In this document: positions 7,277 through 15,272 of the stretch, piece by piece
Layout: every line of letters begins with the position of its first letter
Position numbering within the stretch: position 1 is the first letter of the stretch
NCBI RefSeq assembly: GCF_009805705.1
Contig: NZ_VSMB01000011.1
Location: 1-64,000 of the forward strand
Source of the DNA: Ruania rhizosphaerae
GTDB lineage: Bacteria > Actinomycetota > Actinomycetes > Actinomycetales > Beutenbergiaceae
Length of the DNA: 64,000 bases
Reading direction: 5' to 3'
Translations under genes and position numbers: made by a program
Notes under the pieces: model-generated
Databases searched by the model: none
Told to the model about the DNA's origin: nothing
The model's input: the letters and a program-made list of their open reading frames with translations, nothing else

Positions 7277-9364
7277 TCAAGCGGTCGCCTGCGTCATCTG
7301 CCGCAGCTCCTTCTTCAGATCTGAGATCTCATCCCGCAACCGGGCGGCGAGCTCGAACTGGAGTTCGTCGGCGGCAGCGAGCATCTGGTCGTTGAGCTGC
7401 TGGATGAGGTCGGCCAGGTCGCTCGCCGCGGCACCGGCAAGCTTCTCCCGTGAACCGCCCGCACCCGCCGAGCGGCTCGAACCCGCCTTGGCCTTCCGGT
7501 AGCCGCCCTCGAGAAGTTCCTTGGTGTCGATATCCTCACGGCTAAGCATGTCGGTGATGTCACCGATCCGCTTGCGCAGCGGGGTCGGGTCGATCCCCAT
7601 CTCGGCGTTGTACGCGAGCTGCTTCTCCCGGCGCCGGTTGGTCTCCTCGATCGCGTGCTGCATCGACGGCGTGATCGAGTCGGCGTACATGTGCACCTGG
7701 CCCGAGACGTTGCGCGCGGCCCGCCCGATCGTCTGGATGAGGGAGGTGCCGGATCGCAGGAAGCCTTCCTTGTCGGCATCGAGGATGCTGACGAGCGAGA
7801 CCTCGGGCAGGTCCAGGCCCTCGCGCAGCAGGTTGATCCCGACGAGCACGTCGAAACTGCCCATCCGCAGCTCGCGCAGCAGCTCGACCCGCCTCAGCGT
7901 GTCGACCTCGGAGTGCAGGTAGCGCACCTGAACCCCGCGCTCGAGCAGGTAGTCGGTGAGGTCCTCAGCCATCTTCTTCGTCAGCGTGGTCACCAGCACC
8001 CGTTCGTCACGCCGGGTGCGCTCGGTGATCTCAGCGAGTAGATCATCGATCTGGCCCTGGGTGGGCTTGACCACCACCTCGGGGTCGATCAGCCCGGTCG
8101 GCCGGATGATCTGCTCGACGACCCCGTCGGACTGGCTGAGCTCGTAGTTTCCGGGCGTCGCCGACAGATACACGGTCTGCCCGATCCGTTCCAGGAACTC
8201 CTCCCAGCGCAGCGGCCGGTTGTCCATGGCGCTGGGAAGCCGGAATCCGTGATCCACGAGCGTCCGCTTGCGGGACATGTCGCCCTCATACATGGCACCG
8301 ATCTGCGGCACGGTCACGTGCGACTCGTCGATCACGAGGAGGAAGTCCTCAGGGAAGTAGTCCAGCAGAGTGTTCGGGGCAGTCCCGCCCTCGCGGCCGT
8401 CGATGTGGCGGGAGTAGTTCTCGATGCCTGAGCACGAACCGATCTCGCGCATCATCTCGATGTCGTACGTGGTGCGCATGCGCAGCCGTTGAGCCTCCAG
8501 CAGCTTGTTCTGGCGCTCCAGCTCGGCCAGGCGCTCCTCCAACTCGGCTTCGATGGACGTGATCGCCCGCTCCATGCGCTCCGGGCCCGCCACATAGTGC
8601 GTGGCCGGGAACAGGTAGAGCTCGGACTCGGTGCGAATGACCTCGCCGGTGACCGGGTGCAGCGTGGCCAGGGTCTCGATCTCGTCACCGAACATCTCGA
8701 TCCGGACCGCCATCTCCTCGTACACCGGGATGATCTCGATGGTGTCGCCACGCACCCGGAACGTACCGCGGGTGAAGGCCATGTCGTTGCGCGTGTACTG
8801 CATCGTGACGAACTGGCGCAGCAGGTCATCGCGCTCCACCTGGTCCCCCACCCGCAGCGGCACCATCCGGTCCACGTATTCCTGCGGTGTGCCCAGGCCG
8901 TAGATGCAGGAGACCGACGCCACGACGACGACATCGCGGCGCGTGAGGAGGTTGTTGGTGGCCGAGTGTCGCAGTCGCTCCACCTCATCGTTGATCGAGG
9001 AGTCCTTCTCGATGTAGGTGTCCGTCTGCGGGACGTAGGCCTCGGGCTGGTAGTAGTCGTAGTAGGAGACGAAGTACTCGACGGCGTTGTTGGGCAGCAG
9101 TTCGCGGAACTCGGTGGCCAGCTGGGCGGCGAGGGTCTTGTTCGGCGCCATCACGAGCGTGGGCCGCTGCACCTGCTCGATCAGCCATGCCGTCGTCGCC
9201 GATTTCCCCGTGCCGGTCGCACCGAGGAGGACGACGTCCTTCTCCCCGGCCTGCAATCGCTGAGTCAGGTCGGCGATGGCGGTGGGCTGATCTCCCGCCG
9301 GTGAGTACTCGGAGATCACCTCGAAGGGGGCGATGGTGCGCTGCAGATCGGTCACGGGACGCAT
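7277..9364 (-). CDS. uvrB: Excinuclease ABC subunit B
   Basis: UvrB is the damage-verifying helicase-like subunit of nucleotide excision repair; it is loaded by UvrA and recruits UvrC. Visible features: Walker A GATGTGKS at 48-55, the beta-hairpin with its tyrosine cluster at about 97-111 ([15 protein letters not shown]), the DESH box at 346-349, helicase motifs through about 600, and a C-terminal UVR domain at the extreme end ([14 protein letters not shown]). The frame is open about 450 bases further upstream, but ATG at 9364 gives 695 residues, the normal UvrB length, and starts just before the conserved N-terminus. No strong ribosome site is seen. Divergent from the esterase gene, 38 bases away. 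Confidence 0.97.
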   Translation of the reverse strand: MRPVTDLQRTIAPFEVISEYSPAGDQPTAIADLTQRLQAGEKDVVLLGATGTGKSATTAWLIEQVQRPTLVMAPNKTLAAQLATEFRELLPNNAVEYFVSYYDYYQPEAYVPQTDTYIEKDSSINDEVERLRHSATNNLLTRRDVVVVASVSCIYGLGTPQEYVDRMVPLRVGDQVERDDLLRQFVTMQYTRNDMAFTRGTFRVRGDTIEIIPVYEEMAVRIEMFGDEIETLATLHPVTGEVIRTESELYLFPATHYVAGPERMERAITSIEAELEERLAELERQNKLLEAQRLRMRTTYDIEMMREIGSCSGIENYSRHIDGREGGTAPNTLLDYFPEDFLLVIDESHVTVPQIGAMYEGDMSRKRTLVDHGFRLPSAMDNRPLRWEEFLERIGQTVYLSATPGNYELSQSDGVVEQIIRPTGLIDPEVVVKPTQGQIDDLLAEITERTRRDERVLVTTLTKKMAEDLTDYLLERGVQVRYLHSEVDTLRRVELLRELRMGSFDVLVGINLLREGLDLPEVSLVSILDADKEGFLRSGTSLIQTIGRAARNVSGQVHMYADSITPSMQHAIEETNRRREKQLAYNAEMGIDPTPLRKRIGDITDMLSREDIDTKELLEGGYRKAKAGSSRSAGAGGSREKLAGAAASDLADLIQQLNDQMLAAADELQFELAARLRDEISDLKKELRQMTQATA

Positions 9365-9402
9365 GGGACTACGGTACGCGCCGGGTGTGACATCGTGCCT
9401 GG

Positions 9403-10161
9403 GTGGACGTTTCTGCCTCCTCTGCTGCCTCTTCTGCCTCGTCGACGTCCTCCGCTCTCCCCCACCACGCCGGTCGGCAGCCGGCCCTGCTGGCCATCGA
9501 CGAGGGTGCCCTCGTGTGGACGCTTCCCGCCCGATTCGGCCCTGATGATCTCGCGGCCGCGCTCGAGTCGCGCCCGCTGCTGGTCCTGCTGCACGGGTAC
9601 GGCGCGGACGAGCATGACCTCGCCGGCCTGGCTCCGGAACTCGTGAGCGACGCCGTCGTGGCCAGCCTGCGGGCCCCGCTCCCGGCGCAGGGAGGCTACG
9701 CCTGGTTCCCCATCGAGGACGTGGCATCGGCAGGATCGCCGGATCCGGCGATCGCGGCGGCCGCCACGGCCGGGGTGCTGACGTGGCTGGAGCGCGTCCG
9801 GGCCATGGCCGGCACACCAGGGCCGGTCGGGGTCCTCGGCTTCTCGCAGGGCGGTGCGATGGTGACGCACCTGCTGCGGAACCGCCCGGACCTGTTCCGG
9901 TGCGGTGTGGTGCTCTCCGGCTTCCACGTCCCCGGGCCGGTGGCCGGTGACGAGGCGCTGGCGCAGATCCGGCCGCCCGTCTTCTCCTGCTACGGCAGTG
10001 CCGACCCGTTGCTACCGCCCGAGGTCTTCGCGGCCACGACGGCGTTCCTCACCTCGCATACTGATGTCACCGTCACGGAGTACCCCGGGCTCGGGCACGG
10101 TGTCTCGACAGCAGAAGTGGCCGCCGTCGCGAACTTCCTCCGGACGCATCTGACATCCTGA
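9403..10161 (+). CDS. Alpha/beta-hydrolase, phospholipase/carboxylesterase family
   Basis: This 252-residue protein has a serine-hydrolase core. The oxyanion segment is [12 protein letters not shown] (61-72), the nucleophile elbow GFSQGG has Ser148, and the probable acid and base are Asp201 (GSADPL) and His232 (LGHGVS). This layout matches the carboxylesterase/phospholipase group that hydrolyses short acyl esters. GTG at 9403 is the first start; the Ser/Ala-rich first 20 residues are not conserved-looking, so a later start is possible. No signal peptide, so cytoplasmic. Substrate unknown. Confidence 0.8.
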   Translation: MDVSASSAASSASSTSSALPHHAGRQPALLAIDEGALVWTLPARFGPDDLAAALESRPLLVLLHGYGADEHDLAGLAPELVSDAVVASLRAPLPAQGGYAWFPIEDVASAGSPDPAIAAAATAGVLTWLERVRAMAGTPGPVGVLGFSQGGAMVTHLLRNRPDLFRCGVVLSGFHVPGPVAGDEALAQIRPPVFSCYGSADPLLPPEVFAATTAFLTSHTDVTVTEYPGLGHGVSTAEVAAVANFLRTHLTS

Positions 10162-10268
10162 GCGGGGATTCTCTCGCAGCTGTGGGCGGGTGATCGTGCA
10201 CGCACAGCCACTGGGAAGGCAGGATGGGTGGTGACCACCCACACACTGCCACCTACGGGAGGACACCC

Positions 10269-10697
10269 ATGGCCGTCGTCAGCAACGCCAGTACCGCGTG
10301 GACCGGGGATCTGTTCAACGGATCCGGCCGCACCACCTTCGACACATCAGGTCTGGGCACGTTCGACGTGTCCTGGAAGGCCCGCACTGAGCCCGGGGCC
10401 GGTACCACCACACCGGAGGAGCTGATCGCTGCCGCGCACGCCTCCTGCTTCTCGATGGCGTTCTCGAACGAACTCGCGAGCAACGGGACGCCGCCGGAGT
10501 CGGTCAACACCGCCGCCGAGGTGACCTTCGAGCCCGGCACCGGCATCACCGGCATCGCACTGACCGTCTCGGCGGTCGTGGTGGGGATCAGCGAGGAAGA
10601 CTTCCAGCGGATCGCAGCTGCAGCGAAGGAGGGGTGCCCGGTCTCCGGTGCACTCAGGGCCACACCGATCACGCTCTCAGCGACGCTCGCAGCCTGA
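10269..10697 (+). CDS. OsmC/Ohr-family peroxiredoxin
   Basis: The ATG at 10269 is preceded by GGGAGG 6 bases upstream; the frame opens earlier, but this start fits the family. The product is 142 residues. The two redox cysteines of the OsmC fold are Cys60 (AAHASCFSM) and Cys123 (KEGCPVSGAL). They reduce organic hydroperoxides, usually with lipoyl or thiol partners. In an organism making mycothiol (mshC in this window) this is one arm of peroxide defence. The OsmC branch is favoured over Ohr. It converges on coaE with only 4 bases between the stops. Confidence 0.9.
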   Translation: MAVVSNASTAWTGDLFNGSGRTTFDTSGLGTFDVSWKARTEPGAGTTTPEELIAAAHASCFSMAFSNELASNGTPPESVNTAAEVTFEPGTGITGIALTVSAVVVGISEEDFQRIAAAAKEGCPVSGALRATPITLSATLAA

Positions 10698-10701
10698 GGC
10701 C

Positions 10702-11931
10702 TCACGACGGCGGCGGGTACCAGCCCGTCGCCGTCGCCCAGGACTGGATCCGGGGCCACGCCTGGTCGAACCAAGGCTCCTTCGCCTCGGCGTACTCCCG
10801 GGTACTGGTGGTCTGAGCCGCCAGGCGTTGCTTCATGCGGGCGTAGTCCTCCCGCTCAGCGCGAACGGCACGCAGCCAGTCCCGGAACATCAGCGCGAAC
10901 CGCCAGGCCGGTCCGTCTGCGACCCGTACGTGCAGGTTCACGTGACGGCCGGGGTCTGCGTTGGCGTGGAAGCGCTTCTCCCACCCACCCTCGGCCCGGA
11001 GGTCCTTCGGGCTGTCGCTCCACCGGCCCGGCATGGCCGGGAAGCCCGCCGCTGTGAGCCGATCCGCCAGGACATCGGCAGTGGCCAGATCCTGAACCCC
11101 GATCTGCAGGTCCAGCACGTCCTTGGCCACCAGGCCCGGAACGGCGGTGGACCCGATGTGGTGCGCCGAGAGCGCCGACTGACCCGCGGCCCGCCGGAGC
11201 CGGGTCAAGATGTCCTCGGCCTGCATCGCCCAAGTGCGTGGCAGGCCCGGATCGGCCACCAGGGCCGCCGCAGGAGGACGCTCCGCCCGCGATCCGGTGC
11301 GCAGGTTCTGCGCGTACGGAGCGATCCGGCGCTCCCAGACCCGGTCGACCTGCGCGTGCGTCGCCGCCAGTGAGCCACCGTTGTCGACCCAGATGTCAGC
11401 CACACGCCGACGCTCGTCGTCCGTGGCTTGGGCAGCCATACGAGAGCGCGCGTCCGCAGCCTGCATCCCCCGTGCAGCCAGCCGATCCAGCCGCACCGGC
11501 TCGGATGCGCCGACCACCAGCACCAGGTGGTGGTCGGCCGCCAGCCCGTTCTCCACCAGCAGTGGGATGTCGTGCAGCGCCACCCGCCCGGGGCCCACGG
11601 CGGCGGCACGTGCAGCAGCAGCCTGCCGCACTCGCGGATGCACGATCGCGTTCAGCCGCTGACGGGCGCGGTCATCACCGAAGATCTGGCGCGCGAGTGC
11701 CGGCCGGTCCAGAGCGCCGTCCGCGTCCAGTACCTGCTCGCCGAACGTCGCCACCACCTCGGCAAGGCCGCGCGTACCGGCGGCGACCGCCTCCCGCGCG
11801 AGCACGTCCGCATCGATCACGACGGCGCCCCTCGCCTCCAGCATCCGGGTCACCGTGGACTTCCCGGCACCGATGCCGCCGGTGAGCCCCACGCTCAACG
11901 CTGGAACCCGCGTCGGACTCTCTGCTGTCAT
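10702..11931 (-). CDS. coaE: Dephospho-CoA kinase fused to a GrpB/UPF0157 domain
   Basis: CoaE adds the 3'-phosphate to dephospho-CoA, the last step of coenzyme A synthesis. The P-loop is GLTGGIGAGKST (15-26). The kinase domain covers about 1-200, and a UPF0157 (GrpB-like nucleotidyltransferase-fold) domain fills about 205-405. The same fusion is known from mycobacterial CoaE, where the extra domain has been linked to folding. The ATG overlaps the stop of pcp by 4 bases, so the two are coupled. Length (409) fits the fused actinobacterial form, about twice the E. coli enzyme. Confidence 0.95.
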   Translation of the reverse strand: MTAESPTRVPALSVGLTGGIGAGKSTVTRMLEARGAVVIDADVLAREAVAAGTRGLAEVVATFGEQVLDADGALDRPALARQIFGDDRARQRLNAIVHPRVRQAAAARAAAVGPGRVALHDIPLLVENGLAADHHLVLVVGASEPVRLDRLAARGMQAADARSRMAAQATDDERRRVADIWVDNGGSLAATHAQVDRVWERRIAPYAQNLRTGSRAERPPAAALVADPGLPRTWAMQAEDILTRLRRAAGQSALSAHHIGSTAVPGLVAKDVLDLQIGVQDLATADVLADRLTAAGFPAMPGRWSDSPKDLRAEGGWEKRFHANADPGRHVNLHVRVADGPAWRFALMFRDWLRAVRAEREDYARMKQRLAAQTTSTREYAEAKEPWFDQAWPRIQSWATATGWYPPPS

Positions 11932-12575
11932 GAGGTGCTCCCAGCAGGGATCGCCAGCTCCGGCTCACCTGCGAGTGCCACGTCGAGCACGAGACGCAGA
12001 CCGCCGGCGAGAGCCGGGACACCGAGCACGTCAGCGGGTGGGACGTGGACGAAGCCTGTACACGGGCGAACGCGATCGGTACCAGCAGGCTGGACCGACG
12101 CGGCCCACGTGGCCAGGTGGTACGCCACTGTGTTGCACACATAGGTCCCGGCGGTCATCGACAGCTCGGCGGGGATGCTCGCCTCGGCCAGCGCGCTCGC
12201 GATGCGTTTGGCGGGCAGGCTCATCCAGCGGGCAGCGGGGCCATTGGCCAGCACCGGTTCATCGACGGGCTGTGCGCCGTCATTGTCGGGGATCCGGGCA
12301 TCGCGCAGGTTCACGGCGAGACGTTCGAGGCTCACCCTGCGGCGTCCACCGGCCAGACCCACACCGACGGCCACAGTGGGCCGGTGCGCGCGTAGCAGTT
12401 CCTCGAGCTGGTCGACGGCCCGGCCGTAGGCCACGGGCAGTTCCGCGACGACCAGCTCCTCCTCCCGGTCCCACGCGGTGGCGAGCAGGCGCACCGCATC
12501 GATCGAGGGGTTGGAAGAAGCACCGTCGAAGGGTTCGAATCCGGTCAGCAACACGGTCGGTGGGCGTTCAGGCAC
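11928..12575 (-). CDS. pcp: Pyroglutamyl-peptidase I
   Basis: This cysteine peptidase removes N-terminal pyroglutamate from peptides. The family pattern is clear: VLLTGFEPFDGASSNPS at about 8-24, the catalytic Glu84 in SLERLAVNLRDARIPDN, Cys147 in TAGTYVCNTVAYH, and His177 in GFVHVP. Length (215) is typical, and the protein is cytoplasmic. It is co-transcribed with coaE through a 4-base overlap. The rpsA terminator lies 44-86 bases upstream, so pcp probably has its own promoter. Confidence 0.93.
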   Translation of the reverse strand: MPERPPTVLLTGFEPFDGASSNPSIDAVRLLATAWDREEELVVAELPVAYGRAVDQLEELLRAHRPTVAVGVGLAGGRRRVSLERLAVNLRDARIPDNDGAQPVDEPVLANGPAARWMSLPAKRIASALAEASIPAELSMTAGTYVCNTVAYHLATWAASVQPAGTDRVRPCTGFVHVPPADVLGVPALAGGLRLVLDVALAGEPELAIPAGSTS

Positions 12576-12618
12576 GAGGTCAGCCTATGACGACCGGACG
12601 CTCGAGTGCGGCGACGAC

Positions 12619-12661
12619 GAAGGCCCGGACCGCCACCGTGTCGGTGACAGTCCGGGCCTTC
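12619..12661 (-). terminator. rpsA transcription terminator
   Basis: A perfect 12-bp inverted repeat (12619-12630 with 12650-12661; arm GAAGGCCCGGAC) lies 28 bases after the rpsA stop. The 19-base loop holds a nested CACCG/CGGTG stem. Confidence 0.85.
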
Positions 12662-12688
12662 GCAGATCAGCGGCTGGAGAGCCTGCGA

Positions 12689-14182
12689 TCAGTTGCCGGT
12701 GAGCTTCTCACGCAGCGCGGCAAGTGCCTCGTCGGAGGCGAGGGTGCCGCCCGCGTCAACCGGTGCCGAGGTGTAGGAGGACTCAGGCGCCTCGACGGCA
12801 GGACTGCTGCTACTGCTGCTACCGCCTCCGGAGGATGCGGACTCCGCGTCGGCCTCGATCGCACGCAAGACCTGAGCCTTGTGCGCCTCCCAGCGCTCGT
12901 GAGCGGACGCGTACTGCGCCTCCCATGCCTCGCGCTGCGCCTCGTACCCTTCGAGCCATTCGTTGGTTTCCGGGTCGAAGCCCTCGGGGTACTTGTAGTT
13001 GCCGTGGTCGTCGTACTCGGCGGCCATACCGTACAGCGACGGGTCGAACTCGTCGCTGGTGGGGTCGAAGCCCTCGTTCGCCTGCTTCAGCGAGAGCGAG
13101 ATGCGGCGGCGCTCGAGGTCGATGTCGATGACCTTGACGAAGACCTCGTCGTCGACCTTCGCCACCTGCTCGGGCAGCTCGACGTGACGCTGGGCCAGCT
13201 CGGAGATGTGCACCAGACCCTCGATACCGTCTTCGACACGCACGAACGCACCGAACGGCACGAGCTTGGTGACCTTACCCGGCACGACCTGCCCGATGGC
13301 GTGGGTGCGGGCGAAGGCCTGCCACGGGTCTTCCTGGGTGGCCTTCAGCGACAGCGAGACGCGCTCCCGGTCGAAGTCGACGTCGAGCACCTCGACGGTG
13401 ACCTCCTGGCCGACCTCCACGATCTCGTTCGGGTGATCGATGTGCTTCCAGGAGAGCTCGGAGACGTGCACGAGGCCGTCCACCCCGCCCAAGTCCACGA
13501 ACGCACCGAAGTTGACGATGGAGGAGACCACACCGGGGCGCACCTGCCCCTTCTGCAGCGTCTGCAGGAAGGTGGAACGCACCTCGGACTGGGTCTGCTC
13601 GAGCCAGGCGCGACGGGAGAGCACGACGTTGTTCCGGTTCTTGTCGAGCTCGATGATCTTGGCCTCGATCTCCTGGCCGATGTACGGCTGCAGGTCGCGC
13701 ACGCGGCGCATCTCCACCAGCGACGCGGGCAGGAAGCCGCGCAGGCCGATGTCGAGGATAAGGCCGCCCTTGACGACCTCGATGACGGTGCCGGTGACGA
13801 CGCCGTCCTCTTCCTTGATCTTCTCGATGGTGCCCCAGGCGCGCTCGTACTGCGCGCGCTTCTTGGACAGCAGCAGACGGCCCTCCTTGTCCTCCTTCTG
13901 GAGGACGAGAGCCTCGACGGCGTCTCCGACGGCGACGACCTCATCAGGGTCGACGTCGTGCTTGATGGAGAGCTCGCGCGAGAGAATGACGCCTTCGGTC
14001 TTGTAACCGATGTCGAGGAGAACCTCGTCTCGGTCGACCTTGACGACCGTGCCCTCGACGATGTCACCGTCATTGAAGTACTTGATGGTCGCGTCGACGG
14101 CTGCGAGGAAATCTTCTTCCGAGCCGATGTCGTTGACCGCGACCTGCGGTGCGTTCGTCGAGGCCGGGCTGGTGATAGTCAT
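12689..14182 (-). CDS. rpsA: 30S ribosomal protein S1
   Basis: S1 binds mRNA on the 30S subunit and aids initiation on weakly leadered messages. Four S1 (OB-fold) repeats can be read from the VxGxVxxxxxxGxxV pattern, at about residues 35-105, 121-187, 205-275 and 290-362. A low-complexity acidic and Ser-rich tail follows. The start is ATG at 14182 (MTITSPASTNAP), giving 497 residues, similar to mycobacterial RpsA and shorter than the six-repeat E. coli protein. The frame stays open upstream, but those residues are not conserved-looking. It has its own promoter about 205 bases upstream and a strong terminator. Confidence 0.96.
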   Translation of the reverse strand: MTITSPASTNAPQVAVNDIGSEEDFLAAVDATIKYFNDGDIVEGTVVKVDRDEVLLDIGYKTEGVILSRELSIKHDVDPDEVVAVGDAVEALVLQKEDKEGRLLLSKKRAQYERAWGTIEKIKEEDGVVTGTVIEVVKGGLILDIGLRGFLPASLVEMRRVRDLQPYIGQEIEAKIIELDKNRNNVVLSRRAWLEQTQSEVRSTFLQTLQKGQVRPGVVSSIVNFGAFVDLGGVDGLVHVSELSWKHIDHPNEIVEVGQEVTVEVLDVDFDRERVSLSLKATQEDPWQAFARTHAIGQVVPGKVTKLVPFGAFVRVEDGIEGLVHISELAQRHVELPEQVAKVDDEVFVKVIDIDLERRRISLSLKQANEGFDPTSDEFDPSLYGMAAEYDDHGNYKYPEGFDPETNEWLEGYEAQREAWEAQYASAHERWEAHKAQVLRAIEADAESASSGGGSSSSSSPAVEAPESSYTSAPVDAGGTLASDEALAALREKLTGN

Positions 14183-14392
14183 TGAGTGTTGGACTCCGAT
14201 GCGGACAGGGATAGTGGGTCGGACACAGGACAACAGCGAGCAGTTCGTCCCGCGAGCCGCTCGCGATGGCACTCGGACGATCTCCACTCGCGACTCGTGG
14301 TGGCTACCGGGCTGCCCGTTCGAGAACTTTCGAGGGGCTGGACCGCGGCGACCGCCATGTCAGGAGGCAGGAACGCACGAATGACCTCGGCA

Positions 14393-14422
14393 ATCCTACC
14401 CCGACGACCGAAGGCCTGGCAA
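14393..14422 (-). promoter_or_regulatory. Candidate rpsA promoter with a long leader
   Basis: On the minus strand TTGCCA (14422-14417) and TAGGAT (14398-14393) are separated by 18 bases, a fair housekeeping-sigma match. The start site would be near 14386, leaving about 204 untranslated bases before the rpsA ATG. The gap 14183-14438 contains no other gene. Confidence 0.5.
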
Positions 14423-14438
14423 AGGTGATGATGGCCTC

Positions 14439-15272
14439 ATGAACGAGACGGCGCCGGAGGCGCGAGAACCGATCGCCCGCGCGGGCTACGAACCGGTCGA
14501 TCCGGTGGCGGCAGCGTCCGCCAACGCTGACTGGTGGTCGGAGGAGGCCCCCGGCTACCTGGCCGAGCACGGCGACTTCCTCGGGGCCGCCGACTTCCGC
14601 TGGTGCCCGGAGGGGCTTCGTGAATCCGACGCCGGGCTGCTGGGTGATCTCGCGACACTTCGCGGAGCGGAGGTACTCGAGATCGGCGCCGGTGCCGCAC
14701 AGTGCTCCCGATGGCTGCGTGCCCGGCACGTGCGCGCCACTGCGAGCGATGTCGCTGACGGGATGGCGCACGCCAGCGCCCGGCTCGACGCGGCCACCGG
14801 TGTGCCGGTGCCGTTCGTCGTCGCTGACGCACGTGATCTGCCCTTCCCGGACCGGTCGTTCGACGTCGTCTTCACGGCCTTCGGTGCCATCCCGTTCGTC
14901 CCGGACGCCGACCGGGTGCACGCCGAGGCAGCCCGTGTGCTGCGTCCGGGCGGCCGGTGGGTCTGCTCGGTCACTCACCCGGTGCGCTGGGCCTTCCCTG
15001 ACGACCCCACCGACGCGGGGTTGACCCTCGTACGGTCCTACTTCGACCGGGCGCCCTACGTCGAAAGGGACGCGCAGGGACAGCCCCTGTACGCCGAGTT
15101 CCACCGGACGATCAGCGATCACGTCCGAGAGTTGATCGCGGCGGGGCACATGCTGGTCGACCTCGTCGAGCCGGAGTGGCAACCGGGCAACACCCACGTA
15201 TGGGGTGGGTGGGGACCCGAGCGTGGTGCACTGCTACCGGGCACGTTGATCATGGTGGCCGAACGTCAGTGA
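14439..15272 (+). CDS. Class I SAM-dependent methyltransferase
   Basis: This 277-residue Rossmann-fold methyltransferase has motif I VLEIGAGAAQCSRWL at about 79-93. The acidic SAM-binding step follows (DVADGMAHASARL), then DARDLPFPDRSFDVVF and the post-motif VLRPGGRWVCSV. It is the Methyltransf_11 type found next to rpsA and polA in actinobacteria. The acceptor is unknown. ATG 14439 is the first start. The stop overlaps the polA stop by 7 bases from the other strand. The promoter of rpsA overlaps its own upstream region. Confidence 0.85.
   Translation: MNETAPEAREPIARAGYEPVDPVAAASANADWWSEEAPGYLAEHGDFLGAADFRWCPEGLRESDAGLLGDLATLRGAEVLEIGAGAAQCSRWLRARHVRATASDVADGMAHASARLDAATGVPVPFVVADARDLPFPDRSFDVVFTAFGAIPFVPDADRVHAEAARVLRPGGRWVCSVTHPVRWAFPDDPTDAGLTLVRSYFDRAPYVERDAQGQPLYAEFHRTISDHVRELIAAGHMLVDLVEPEWQPGNTHVWGGWGPERGALLPGTLIMVAERQ

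Noticed and set aside
9734-9753. Perfect 20-bp palindrome GATCGCC-GGATCC-GGCGATC
   Set aside because: It lies within the esterase coding region; GATC/CGCC-rich codons make such palindromes by chance, with no promoter nearby.
11855-14185. 776-codon plus-strand frame opposite coaE, pcp and rpsA
   Set aside because: It is antisense to three well-identified genes and reads as Leu/Val/Asp-rich shadow sequence without domains.
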